Assembly: GCA_964532485.1 (NCBI GenBank) | Contig: CAZHKE010000009.1 | Coordinates: 20,042-84,041, forward strand | From: DATBSK01 sp964532485 | Lineage (GTDB): Bacteria > Actinomycetota > Acidimicrobiia > IMCC26256 > PALSA-555 | Length of the DNA: 64,000 bases | Direction of reading: 5' to 3' | The notes under the pieces: model-generated | Told to the model about the DNA's origin: nothing | Database searches by the model: none | What the model saw: the letters and a program-made list of their open reading frames with translations, nothing else | Shown here: positions 23,391 through 32,182 of the stretch, piece by piece | How positions within the stretch are numbered: position 1 is the stretch's first letter | Layout of the letters: the number at the start of each line of letters is the position of its first letter | Translations under genes and position numbers: made by a program

Positions 23391-24818
23391 CTAGCGAACG
23401 GGCGGCAGCCCCGGCATTCCGGGCACGCCGCCACCCATGCCGGCGCCCGGCAGGCCCGGCATCGCGGCGAGGTCCTCCGGCGTCATCCCGGGCGGCAACG
23501 CCACGGCGCGCCGACCCTTCTTGCCTCGCTTCCCCGGCTTGGTGAGCGATCGCATCATCTGCTGCACCATCTTGAACTGCTTGAGCAGCGCGTTGACCTG
23601 CGGTGTCGTCGTGCCGCTGCCCCGTGCGATCCGGGCGCGCCGTGACCCGTTGATGATCGACGGGTCCTGACGCTCCGCGGGCGTCATCGAGCAGATGATC
23701 GCCTCGACGCGGCCGAGCTCGTTGTCGTCGATCTCGGCCTGGCGCAGCTCCTTCGGCATCCCGGGGAGCATCCCGACGATGCTCGACAGCGGGCCCATCT
23801 TGCGCATCTGGCGCATCTGCTCGAGGAAGTCGTCGAGGGTGAAGCGACCCTCGAGCAGTCGCTCCTGTGCCTCGGCGGCCTCTTCGGCGTCGAACGCCGC
23901 CTCGGCCTTCTCGATGAGCGTGAGCACGTCACCCATGCCGAGGATGCGGCTCGCCATCCGGTCGGGGTGGAAGGGCTCGAAGTCGGCGACCTTCTCGCCG
24001 ATGCCGGCAAACAGCACCGGGAGGCCGGTGACCTCCTTCACCGACAGTGCGGCACCGCCGCGTGCGTCGCCGTCGAGCTTGGTGAGGACGATGCCGGTGA
24101 GCTCGACCGCCTCCGCGAACGACTCAGCGACGTTGACCGCCTCTTGCCCGGTCATCGCGTCGACGACCAGCAGCACGTCGTGCGGCTGCACCGCGTCGGT
24201 GAGGTGGGCGAGCTCCTCCATGAGCTCGTCGTCGACCTGGAGGCGACCCGCGGTGTCGATGACCACGGTCGTGCGGCCGAGTCGCTCGGCTTCCTGCACA
24301 CCGGCGCGGGCGACCGCCACGGGGTCGGTCGGCTCGCTGAAGACCGGGACACCGATCTGCTCACCGAGCACGCGCAGCTGCTCGACGGCGGCCGGTCTCT
24401 GCAGATCGGCGCCCACGAGCAGCACCTGCTTGCCCTGGTCGTGCTCGAGCAGCCGGGTGAGCTTGGCTGCGGCGGTCGTCTTGCCCGAGCCCTGGAGGCC
24501 GGCCAGCACGATGATCGTCGGCGGCTTCGACGCCGTGGCGAGCTTCCCGCTCGCACCCCCGAGCGTCGCCACGAGCTCCTCGTGCACGATCTTGATGACC
24601 TGCTGGCCGGGGTTGAGGCTCTTGGCGATCTCGGCGCCGGTCGCACGCTCCTTGACGCGCGCGATGAACTGCTTGACGACCTTGACGTTGACGTCGGCTT
24701 CGAGGAGCGCCAGCCGGATCTCGCGCGCGACCTCGTCGACGTCGGTCGGCGTCAACCTGCCGCGCGTGCGGAGTCGCTTGAAGATGCCGTCGAAGCGGTC
24801 CGAGAGCGTGTCGAACAC
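23391..24818 (-). CDS. ffh: Signal recognition particle protein Ffh
   Basis: Ffh is the GTPase of the signal recognition particle and targets membrane proteins co-translationally. The 475-residue protein has the N domain, the G domain with LQGSGKTTAAAKL (G1), DTAGRLQVDD (G3) and TKLDGDARGGAAL (G4), and the Met-rich M domain (LEQMRQMRKMGPLSSIVGM; SMTPAERQDPSIINGSRRAR; RGSGTTTPQVNALLKQF). The tail is Gly/Pro/Met-rich. The start is GTG 24818. It follows ftsY by two bases, so both SRP partners are made from one mRNA. Confidence 0.97.
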   Translation of the reverse strand: MFDTLSDRFDGIFKRLRTRGRLTPTDVDEVAREIRLALLEADVNVKVVKQFIARVKERATGAEIAKSLNPGQQVIKIVHEELVATLGGASGKLATASKPPTIIVLAGLQGSGKTTAAAKLTRLLEHDQGKQVLLVGADLQRPAAVEQLRVLGEQIGVPVFSEPTDPVAVARAGVQEAERLGRTTVVIDTAGRLQVDDELMEELAHLTDAVQPHDVLLVVDAMTGQEAVNVAESFAEAVELTGIVLTKLDGDARGGAALSVKEVTGLPVLFAGIGEKVADFEPFHPDRMASRILGMGDVLTLIEKAEAAFDAEEAAEAQERLLEGRFTLDDFLEQMRQMRKMGPLSSIVGMLPGMPKELRQAEIDDNELGRVEAIICSMTPAERQDPSIINGSRRARIARGSGTTTPQVNALLKQFKMVQQMMRSLTKPGKRGKKGRRAVALPPGMTPEDLAAMPGLPGAGMGGGVPGMPGLPPVR

Positions 24819-24820
24819 GC

Positions 24821-25801
24821 CTACGCTCCCTCGTCGTCGAGGCCGGGCTCGTCGGGGACGTCGGACTCCTCGTCGTCGCCGGCGACGAGGGCGGCGGCGA
24901 ACTCCGCAGGGTCGAACGGCACCAGGTCGTCGGCCCCCTCGCCCACTCCGACGAGCTTCACGGGCACGCCGAGCTCCGACTCGATGGCCAGGACGATGCC
25001 GCCCTTCGCGGTCCCGTCGAGCTTGGTGAGCACGACACCCGTCACACCGACGTCGTCGGCGAATCGGCGAGCCTGCGACAGCCCGTTCTGGCCGGTCGTG
25101 GCGTCGAGCACGAGCAGCACCTCGCTGAGGACGCCGGGCGTCCGCTCGACGACCCGCCGCACCTTCTCGAGCTCCGCCATCAGGTTGACCTTGGTGTGCA
25201 GGCGTCCCGCGGTGTCGACGAGCACGAGATCGATGTCGCGCGCGCGGGCCGCCTGCACGGCGTCGAACGCGATCGCGCCCGGGTCGCCCCCCTCCTGGCC
25301 CCGGATGACCTCGACGCCGAGACGGTCACCCCACGCCGCGAGCTGATCGGCGGCTGCGGCGCGGAACGTGTCGGCCGCGGCGAACAGCACGCTGTGGCCG
25401 TCCTCGATGGCACCCGTCGCCAGCTTGGCCGCGGTCGTCGTCTTGCCGGAGCCGTTGACGCCGACGAGCAGCCAGACGTCGGTCTGCCCTCGTCGCGACG
25501 TCAACGACCGATCGGCAGGAGTCGCGGCGAGGCTCTCCTCGATCTCTCGCTCGAGCAGCCCCGGAACCGCGTCGGCGTCACCGACCCCTTCGGTCGCGGC
25601 GCGAGCGCGGACACCGTCGACGAGCCGCGACGTGGTGTCGAGACCGGCGTCGGCGAGCAGCAACGTCTCCTCGAGGTCGTCCCAGACGTCGTCGTCGATG
25701 CGCCGGGCGCGCATCCGCCCGCGCATCTTGGCGAACGGCCTGCGCGACTTCTTCAGACGACCGCGAATCCGCGATCTGCCCTCCTTCGCCTCGGCGGGCA
25801 T
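24821..25801 (-). CDS. ftsY: Signal recognition particle receptor FtsY
   Basis: FtsY is the membrane-associated SRP receptor GTPase. The 326-residue protein begins with a basic, possibly lipid-binding helix (RLKKSRRPFAKMRGRMRARR) in place of the long acidic A domain of E. coli. The NG domain has GVNGSGKTTTAAKLA, DTAGRLHTKVNLM and TKLDGTAKGGIVLAI. An acidic tail ends it. The start ATG 25801 shares its A with the stop of the small membrane gene (TGATG). Confidence 0.97.
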   Translation of the reverse strand: MPAEAKEGRSRIRGRLKKSRRPFAKMRGRMRARRIDDDVWDDLEETLLLADAGLDTTSRLVDGVRARAATEGVGDADAVPGLLEREIEESLAATPADRSLTSRRGQTDVWLLVGVNGSGKTTTAAKLATGAIEDGHSVLFAAADTFRAAAADQLAAWGDRLGVEVIRGQEGGDPGAIAFDAVQAARARDIDLVLVDTAGRLHTKVNLMAELEKVRRVVERTPGVLSEVLLVLDATTGQNGLSQARRFADDVGVTGVVLTKLDGTAKGGIVLAIESELGVPVKLVGVGEGADDLVPFDPAEFAAALVAGDDEESDVPDEPGLDDEGA

Positions 25802-25926
25802 CAGCCACCCTCGTCTCGAGCGCCTCGTTCTCGCGTCCGGCGCGCCAGCGCGCGCGGGACCACGATCAACAGCGCGGCCAGGGCGAAGATCCCGATCAGG
25901 ACGAGTGTCTCGGTCGCGTCGAGCAT
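25801..25926 (-). CDS. Small single-pass membrane protein (41 aa)
   Basis: ATG 25926 opens MLDATETLVLIGIFALAALL... , one hydrophobic helix followed by a basic, charged tail (RRTRERGARDEGG). The stop overlaps the ftsY start by one base (TGATG), which argues for genuine, coupled translation. It could help place FtsY at the membrane, but that is only inferred from position. Confidence 0.55.
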   Translation of the reverse strand: MLDATETLVLIGIFALAALLIVVPRALARRTRERGARDEGG

Positions 25927-25939
25927 GGGCGGCCTCAGC

Positions 25940-26956
25940 CTAGTTTTCGGCTTCTCCTTCGCCCGACGCGTCGGCGAGCGGAGGCGGGGGCGCACCACGA
26001 ATCTCGTACGTGATGCGCTGCTTCTGCACGGGCAGCTCGATGCCCGCCGCGTCGAACGCTCGCTTCAGACGCGCCCGGAGCTCGCGTGCGACGTCCCACT
26101 GCTCGAGCGGGACGGTCTTCATGACGACGCGGATCAGGATCCCCGCCGCCCCCACGTCTTCCACGCCCCACACCTCGGGCTCCGCGAGCAGGCGGCTGCG
26201 CCACGCCGCGTCGTGCCACATCTCGTCGGCCGTTGCTTGGATCACTTCGGTCGCTCTGACGATGTCGGTGTCGGGGGCCACCGCGACATCGAGGAGGGCC
26301 CGCGACCACTGCTGCGAGTTGTTACCGACGCGGGTGACCTCGCCGTTGGGCACCCACCAGACCACGCCCTCGATGTCGCGCAGGCGCGTGACGCGCAGCG
26401 AGACTGACTCGACCGTTCCCGTCGCGTCGCCCATGTCGATGTTGTCACCGACGCCGAACTGGTCTTCGAGAAGCATGGACAGACCCGCGAGGTAGTCGCG
26501 CACGACCTGCTGCGCGCCGAATCCGATCACGACCGTCGCCACGCCCGCGCTGGCCAGCAGCGGTGCAAGGTCGACGCCGAGGTCGGCGAGGATGATCAAG
26601 ACGGCGATGACCCAGACGATCACGCTCACCACGTTGCGGAGCACCGTCGCGAGCGTGTCGACCCGCTGGACGCGACGCCGCTGGTGGAGATCGTCGAGCA
26701 CGGTCGGATCGGTCGTACCGTCGCGGAACGCGCTCGACCGCGGCTGGTCACGCAGCTTCGTCGCGGTCCGGGTGACGATGCGCCGCAGGATTCGTGCGCT
26801 CGACCACGCGAGCACCAGGACGAGCACGATGCGCAGCGGCTGGGCGAGCACGTCCGCGACCTCGGCCGCGGACTTGCTGTCGGTGACGCGGAAGACAGTC
26901 GTGCACAGCCAGCCGCGCTCGGTCGGCGGGCCGCATGCCGCCGTCTGCGGGTCCAT
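25940..26956 (-). CDS. MscS-family mechanosensitive channel
   Basis: A 338-residue small-conductance mechanosensitive channel that releases solutes on osmotic down-shock. Helices lie at ~38-55 and ~105-125; the pore-lining TM3 is LLASAGVATVVIGFGAQQVVRDYLAG (in two stretches), followed by the beta domain with GDNIDMGDATGTVESVSLR and VWWVPNGEV, a standard MscS 'VPNG/IPN' motif. The C-terminal alpha/beta domain is complete. The start is ATG 26956, 15 bases... the next gene, smc, ends at 26972 on the same strand, so mscS follows smc in the operon. Confidence 0.92.
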   Translation of the reverse strand: MDPQTAACGPPTERGWLCTTVFRVTDSKSAAEVADVLAQPLRIVLVLVLAWSSARILRRIVTRTATKLRDQPRSSAFRDGTTDPTVLDDLHQRRRVQRVDTLATVLRNVVSVIVWVIAVLIILADLGVDLAPLLASAGVATVVIGFGAQQVVRDYLAGLSMLLEDQFGVGDNIDMGDATGTVESVSLRVTRLRDIEGVVWWVPNGEVTRVGNNSQQWSRALLDVAVAPDTDIVRATEVIQATADEMWHDAAWRSRLLAEPEVWGVEDVGAAGILIRVVMKTVPLEQWDVARELRARLKRAFDAAGIELPVQKQRITYEIRGAPPPPLADASGEGEAEN

Positions 26957-26971
26957 CAGCGACGCCGCCGC

Positions 26972-29872
26972 TCAGCCGACGATGTCGGCGGCTCGCTGGC
27001 TGACGACGCGCGTCGAGCCACCAGGGGGCATCGTGACGCCGTACAGCACGTCACCAGCCTCCATCGTGCGCTTCTGGTGCGTGACCACGACGAGCTGCGA
27101 CTCGCCGCGGAACTCGTGCACGAGGTCGAGGAACCGGCGGAGGTTGACGTCGTCGAGCGCGGCCTCGACCTCGTCGAGCAGATAGAAGGGCGAGGGCCGC
27201 GCCCGGAACACCGCGAAGAGATACGCAAGCGCAGTGAGCGAGCGCTCGCCACCGGACAGCAGCGAGAGGCGGCGCACGTTCTTGCCCGACGGGCGCGCAT
27301 CGATCTCGATGCCGGTCTCGAGCATGTCGTCGGGGTCGAGCAGCGAGAGCTTGCCCGACCCACCCGGGAAGAGCGTCGTGAAGAGGCTCGCGAAGTGCGT
27401 CGCCGTGTCCTCGAACGCACGAGTGAACACGACGACGATCTCCTTGTCGACGGCTCTGATGACACGGTTGAGCTCGCGGCGACTGTTGCGGACGTCGTCG
27501 AGCTGGGTCTGGAGGAACTCCGAACGCTCCTGCAGCGCGCGATGCTCCTCGAGCGCCAAAGGGTTGATCGGACCCATCAAGCGGAGGTCGCGCTCGAGCT
27601 CGCGGGCACGACCCGCCAGGGGCGTGCCCTCCGGCACGGCAGGTGCGACGGCGTCGAGCGCGACCGCGGGCTCCACGTCGAACTCGGTGCGCAGGCCTTC
27701 GATCGACGCGTCGAGCTTGACCCGAGACTCGGCCTGGCTGACCTCCGCCCGCGACGCGAGCTCGCGGATCTCGAGGAGCTCCTGCTCGAGCCCGGAACGC
27801 TCGGCGCGCAGCGCGTCGAGCTGGTCGGCGGACGCGCGAGCGGCGTCGGCCTCCAGTCGGCGTCGCTCTCGGAGGCGATCGTGCAGCCGATCGACGGCGG
27901 TGCGGTGCTCCGCGAGCCGTCGCGTCAGCGTGGCGTAGACGGCGTTGACATCGAGAAGTCGGGCACGCCTCCGCTCGGCGGTCGCCGCCTCGCCCGGGTC
28001 GCGGCCCTCGAGGCGCAGCTCCACCTCGGCCAGCCGCGCGGCGAGCACAGCGCGTCGCTCCTCGGTCGCGGCCCGCCGGACCTCTGCGGCTCGAGCGGCG
28101 GAGAGCGCGGCGCGTGCGCTCTCCATCGTGCGCTCGGCCTCGGCGCGAGCCACTTCGGCGCTCGTTGCGCGGTCCTGGGCTTCCTCGAGCGCGGCCTGCG
28201 TCACGCCGCTCGCATGCGCACCACCGATGCTCCACGGAGCATCGCCACCGAGTCGATCACCCTGGGGCGTGACCGCGACGAGGTCGGGATCGTCGAGCAC
28301 GAGGTCGAGTGCGGTGCGCCAGTCGGATGCGAGCACGGCGCGCCCGAGCAGGCGAGCAAGGACGGGCTCGAGCCCCGGGAGGCGCGTGCGGGCGAGGTCG
28401 ATGAGTGGACGCGCGCCCGTCGGAGGCAGCGCAGCGGGCTGAGGTGCGTCGGCAGTCGCGTCGACGACCAGAACGATTCCCTGCGCGTCGCCGGCGCGGA
28501 GCCGCTCGACGGCACGGCGAGCCGCGTCGCCACCGCGCACGACCACGGCGCGCATCGCGTCTCCGAGCGCCGAGGCGACTGCCGCCTCTGCACCGGGCTC
28601 GATCTCGAGATGGTCGACGAGCGGGCCGACGACGCCCTCGACGCCGACGAGCTCGGCGGCGGCGACGTCGGCACGCGCGGCCTCGAGCTGCTGCTCGAGT
28701 GCGTCGGCGCGCGCGCGCGCTCGTGCCGCGTGGCCCTCGGCGGCTCTCCACTGCTCCTCCGACGTCTGCAGCGCGAGCTCCGCGGCCTCGACGGCGAGCA
28801 TCGCATCCGTGCCGGGCAGGGTCAGGCCCTGGGCCTCGGCGTCGAGCGCCGAGACCTGCTCGCGGAGCGTCGCCGCGTCGGCCACGAGGGTCTCGACGAC
28901 TCCGCCGTCGGCCGCCGCGGTCAGCTCGCGGTCCGCGCCGCGACGCTTCTCGTCGAGCAACGCGGCCAGGCCGCGGCCGCGCTCGCGCAGCGCCTCGACG
29001 CGGACCATCCAGTCGGCGAGCCCCTCGACACCGAGCGCAGTGAGCGACTGCTCCGCACCGAGGACCGATTCGTCGAGTGACCGTAGGCGCGCCCGCACCT
29101 CGACCTCGCGCCGATCGAGCTCGGCGCGCTCGTCGTGCAGCCGAGCAAGACGCGTCTGGAGGCCGGCGATCTGATGCCCCGCGAGGTACAGGCGGATGGC
29201 GCGCAGCTCGTCGACCACGGAGCCGTGGCGCTGCGCGGCCTCGGCCTGACGCTGGAGGGGCGCGAGCTGCCGGCGGACCTCGCGCAGCAGGTCGTTGAGT
29301 CGGAGCAGGTTTCCCTCGGTCGCGACGAGGCGTCGCTCGGCGCGCTCCTTGCGCTTGCGGTACTTGAGGATCCCGGCCGCCTCCTCGACGATGGCGCGCC
29401 GCTGCTCCGGTGACGCGTTGAGGATCGTGTCGAGCTGACCCTGTCCGACGATCACGTGCTGCTCGCGGCCGATGCCCGAGTCGGAGAGCAGCTCCTGGAT
29501 GTCCAGCAGGCGGCAGCTCACCCCGTTGATCTGGTATTCGGACTCACCGCTGCTCCGGAACAGCGTGCGCGTGATCGTGACCTCGGAGAAGTCGATCGGC
29601 AGCAGCTGCGCGCTGTTGTCGATGGTCAACGACACCTCGGCGCGGCCGAGTGCCGGACGGTCAGGAGTGCCCGCGAAGATGACGTCGTCCATCTTCCCGC
29701 CTCGCAGCGTGCGTGGGCCCTGCGCGCCGAGCACCCAGGCGACCGCGTCGACGAGGTTCGACTTCCCGGAGCCGTTGGGCCCGACGACGACCGTCACGCC
29801 CGGCTCGAAGTCGAGCGCCGTCTTGTCGGCGAACGACTTGAAGCCCTTCATCGTCAGCGTCTTCAGGAACAA
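26972..29872 (-). CDS. smc: Chromosome segregation ATPase Smc (short-armed)
   Basis: Smc with ScpAB organises the chromosome. The 966-residue protein has the head motifs: MKGFKSFADKT, Walker A GPNGSGKSN (residues 31-39), LLSDSGIGREQH (Q-loop region), the C-terminal signature LSGGERSLTALAYLF, and Walker B FYLLDEVEAALDD. The hinge is recognisable (GPLVDHLEIEPGAEAAVASALGD split). It is about 200 residues shorter than the usual ~1,180, the loss being in the coiled-coil arms. The start is TTG 29872 (LFLKTLTMKGF) with AGGAAG 8 bases upstream. The downstream neighbour is mscS; acyP, mutM and rnc lie upstream, as in M. tuberculosis. Confidence 0.95.
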   Translation of the reverse strand: MFLKTLTMKGFKSFADKTALDFEPGVTVVVGPNGSGKSNLVDAVAWVLGAQGPRTLRGGKMDDVIFAGTPDRPALGRAEVSLTIDNSAQLLPIDFSEVTITRTLFRSSGESEYQINGVSCRLLDIQELLSDSGIGREQHVIVGQGQLDTILNASPEQRRAIVEEAAGILKYRKRKERAERRLVATEGNLLRLNDLLREVRRQLAPLQRQAEAAQRHGSVVDELRAIRLYLAGHQIAGLQTRLARLHDERAELDRREVEVRARLRSLDESVLGAEQSLTALGVEGLADWMVRVEALRERGRGLAALLDEKRRGADRELTAAADGGVVETLVADAATLREQVSALDAEAQGLTLPGTDAMLAVEAAELALQTSEEQWRAAEGHAARARARADALEQQLEAARADVAAAELVGVEGVVGPLVDHLEIEPGAEAAVASALGDAMRAVVVRGGDAARRAVERLRAGDAQGIVLVVDATADAPQPAALPPTGARPLIDLARTRLPGLEPVLARLLGRAVLASDWRTALDLVLDDPDLVAVTPQGDRLGGDAPWSIGGAHASGVTQAALEEAQDRATSAEVARAEAERTMESARAALSAARAAEVRRAATEERRAVLAARLAEVELRLEGRDPGEAATAERRRARLLDVNAVYATLTRRLAEHRTAVDRLHDRLRERRRLEADAARASADQLDALRAERSGLEQELLEIRELASRAEVSQAESRVKLDASIEGLRTEFDVEPAVALDAVAPAVPEGTPLAGRARELERDLRLMGPINPLALEEHRALQERSEFLQTQLDDVRNSRRELNRVIRAVDKEIVVVFTRAFEDTATHFASLFTTLFPGGSGKLSLLDPDDMLETGIEIDARPSGKNVRRLSLLSGGERSLTALAYLFAVFRARPSPFYLLDEVEAALDDVNLRRFLDLVHEFRGESQLVVVTHQKRTMEAGDVLYGVTMPPGGSTRVVSQRAADIVG

Positions 29873-30014
29873 CCGGCGTGCTTCCTGTCGTGAGCGGGCC
29901 GCACTCGAGGATCGGCGATCCCTCGTCGGGATCGTAGCGACGGCTCCGGGCGGCACCGGGGACGCCGGATCGGCGCAGGTCAGGCGCTCGGGAGGCCACG
30001 ACGCACACCGGGAG

Positions 30015-30293
30015 TCAGCGAACGGAGAACCGGGCCTCGCCGACCGGCGGCTCGTCGTGGACCTCGACGCGCGAGACCCGGGCACGTTGCGGCCCGGTGC
30101 GGCACCAGGCCACGAGCGCGTCGACCGCCGCCTGGTCGCCCTCGAAGACCGCCTCGACGCGCCCGTCGGCGAGGTTGCGCACCCAGCCCCGCACGGCGTG
30201 CGCGTGCGCCTCACGTGAGCACGCGTCGCGGAACCACACTCCCTGCACGCGACCCGAGACCCAGACGCGCCGGCGGGCCGTCAGACCTGGCAA
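30015..30293 (-). CDS. acyP: Acylphosphatase
   Basis: A 92-residue acylphosphatase, which hydrolyses acyl phosphates such as carbamoyl or 1,3-bisphosphoglycerate phosphates. The signature GRVQGVWFRDACSREA supplies the catalytic Arg, and GWVRNLADGRVEAVFEGD the catalytic Asn. The start is taken as TTG 30293, the only in-frame initiator before the conserved strand, giving the usual length and a 13-base overlap with mutM. The acyP-smc pairing is typical of actinobacteria. Confidence 0.88.
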   Translation of the reverse strand: MPGLTARRRVWVSGRVQGVWFRDACSREAHAHAVRGWVRNLADGRVEAVFEGDQAAVDALVAWCRTGPQRARVSRVEVHDEPPVGEARFSVR

Positions 30294-31117
30294 GCGGGGC
30301 AGTAGAAGGTCGAGCGACTGCCGACGCGCTCGCGCACGATCTCCTGGCGACAGCGGCGACACGTCTCGCCTTCGCGGGCGTACACCTTGTGGTGGTGCTG
30401 GTAGTCGCCCGGCTTGCCGAACAGGTCGACGTACTGCTCGTCGGCGAGCGACGACCCGCGGTGCTTCACTGCCTCCTGCAGCGTCTCGACGAGCGAACGG
30501 TAGAGACGGCGCACCTCCTGCGCAGTGAGGGAGTCGCTCATCCGGTCCCATCGCAAGCCCGCGCCCCACAGGATCTCGTCGCTGTAGATGTTGCCGATGC
30601 CCGCGAGGAACTTCTGGTCCATGAGGAGCGGCTTGAGCTTGGCGTGCTTCTGCGACACGAGCGCGCCGAACTGCTCCCACGACATCGGCGCATCGAGTGC
30701 GTCGATGCCCAGGTGCGACAGCTCGCTGACCTTCGCCAGCGAATCGAGCTCCGTGACGAACATCTCGCCGAAGGTGCGCGGGTCGATGAAGCGCAGCTGA
30801 CCTCCCTGTTGGAACGTGATGATCACATGGGTGTGCTTCGCGCGCGACTCGCGTGACGACTTCGTGCGCAGCAGCTGCCCCGACATGCCGAGATGGATGA
30901 TCAGCACGTCGTCGGCGTCGAGCCTGCACAGGATGTACTTGCCGCGCCGGTCGACCGCGGTGATCTTCTTGCCCTCGAGGCGCGAGATGAACTGCTTGCG
31001 GTTGTGGTGGCGCCGCACCGACCGCATGGCGTCGACCTCGACGGCTTTGATGCGCCGGCCGATCACGTCGCGCTCGAGATCGCGACGCACCACCTCGACC
31101 TCGGGTAGCTCAGGCAT
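30281..31117 (-). CDS. mutM: Formamidopyrimidine-DNA glycosylase
   Basis: MutM (Fpg) removes 8-oxoguanine and nicks the strand. The 278-residue protein starts MPELPEVE with the catalytic Pro2/Glu3, has HLGMSGQL, the H2TH segment (MDQKFLAGIGNIYSDEILW), and a C-terminal zinc finger CRRCRQEI...FYCPACQ. Lys of the GKYI stretch is present. The start is ATG 31117, overlapping the rnc stop by 8 bases. Confidence 0.96.
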   Translation of the reverse strand: MPELPEVEVVRRDLERDVIGRRIKAVEVDAMRSVRRHHNRKQFISRLEGKKITAVDRRGKYILCRLDADDVLIIHLGMSGQLLRTKSSRESRAKHTHVIITFQQGGQLRFIDPRTFGEMFVTELDSLAKVSELSHLGIDALDAPMSWEQFGALVSQKHAKLKPLLMDQKFLAGIGNIYSDEILWGAGLRWDRMSDSLTAQEVRRLYRSLVETLQEAVKHRGSSLADEQYVDLFGKPGDYQHHHKVYAREGETCRRCRQEIVRERVGSRSTFYCPACQV

Positions 31118-31883
31118 CGTCGCTCACCCTCGCGAACGGGGGCGCCGGGGCTCCGCTCGACACGAACGTCGAGTCGTCGTCGGACGCGAGACCGTCGGCG
31201 TCGAGGCGCTCCCACGCGGCGCGGGCCGCAGCCTGCTCGGCCTGCTTCTTGGATCGTCCTTGGCCCTCGCCGTGCACCTCACCGCTGATCGACACGGTGG
31301 CGAAGAACTCCTTCGAGTGGTCGGGCCCCTCGGCACGGACGTGATAGCGCGGCAGCTGGTCGAAGCGGCGCGCTGCGAGCTCCTGCAGGCGAGTCTTGTA
31401 GTCGTGGCCGCCCGGGCCGGCCGCGCCCTCACGGATCCGCTCCCCGAGGAGGCGCAGCACGAGTCCGTCGGCCGCGGGCCAGCCGCCGTCGAGGTAGACG
31501 GCGGCGATCACGGCCTCCATCGCGTCGGCGAGGATCGACGCCTTCGTGCGCCCACCCGACGCGTCCTCGCCCTTGCCGAGGAGCAGCGCCGGACCGAGCT
31601 CGATCTCCGCGCCCAGGCTCGCGAGCACCTCGGCGTTGACGACCGACGCGCGGAGCTTCGCGAGCTCGCCTTCGGGCAGGTTCGGGTACGTGACGAACAC
31701 GTGGTTCGTGACCGAGAGCCCGAGCACCGCGTCGCCGAGGAACTCCATCCGCTCGTTCGACTCGGCCTCCGGGTGCTCGGCGCAGAAGGAGCGGTGGACC
31801 AGCGACCGGTCGAGGTGCTCGCGGTCGCGGAACCGGTACGCGAGTGCGGTCTGGAGGCGGTCGACCGGGTCGTCGCCACTCAT
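31110..31883 (-). CDS. rnc: Ribonuclease III
   Basis: RNase III cleaves double-stranded RNA, including rRNA precursors. The 257-residue protein has the signature SNERMEFLGDAVLGLSVT (catalytic Glu/Asp), the second metal segment SILADAMEAVIAAVYLDGG, and a double-stranded RNA-binding domain (DYKTRLQELAARRFDQLPRYHV; GEGQGRSKKQAEQAAARAAW split). A 25-residue acidic/Pro tail follows. The start ATG 31883 overlaps the acpP stop (ATGA). Confidence 0.96.
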   Translation of the reverse strand: MSGDDPVDRLQTALAYRFRDREHLDRSLVHRSFCAEHPEAESNERMEFLGDAVLGLSVTNHVFVTYPNLPEGELAKLRASVVNAEVLASLGAEIELGPALLLGKGEDASGGRTKASILADAMEAVIAAVYLDGGWPAADGLVLRLLGERIREGAAGPGGHDYKTRLQELAARRFDQLPRYHVRAEGPDHSKEFFATVSISGEVHGEGQGRSKKQAEQAAARAAWERLDADGLASDDDSTFVSSGAPAPPFARVSDDA

Positions 31884-32182
31884 GCGGCACTCACCCCGAG
31901 TCGTGCGACGACGTAGTCGGTGGCCTCACCGACGGTGCGGAGCTCGGCCAGGTCCTCGTCGTCGACGCTGAACCCGACCGTGCGCTCTCCGAGCTCGGCT
32001 TCGAGGATCTCCACGAGCTCGATGAGGGCCAGAGAGTCGGCGTCGAGGTCCTCGGCGAAGCGGGCGTCGCGGGTGATGCGGCTCTCGTCGATCTCGAGGA
32101 TCTCGGCGAGGTGTTCCTTGATGAGCGCGAGCACCTCGTCCGGGCCCATCGGCGTCTGCTCGACGTGCGTCTCAGCCGGCAT
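31880..32182 (-). CDS. acpP: Acyl carrier protein
   Basis: A 100-residue acidic carrier protein of fatty-acid synthesis. The phosphopantetheine attachment motif is DLDADSLALIELV (Ser about residue 50). It is a little longer than E. coli AcpP at both ends. The start ATG 32182 overlaps plsX by 11 bases, and the stop overlaps rnc. The plsX-acpP-rnc order is common. Confidence 0.92.
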   Translation of the reverse strand: MPAETHVEQTPMGPDEVLALIKEHLAEILEIDESRITRDARFAEDLDADSLALIELVEILEAELGERTVGFSVDDEDLAELRTVGEATDYVVARLGVSAA

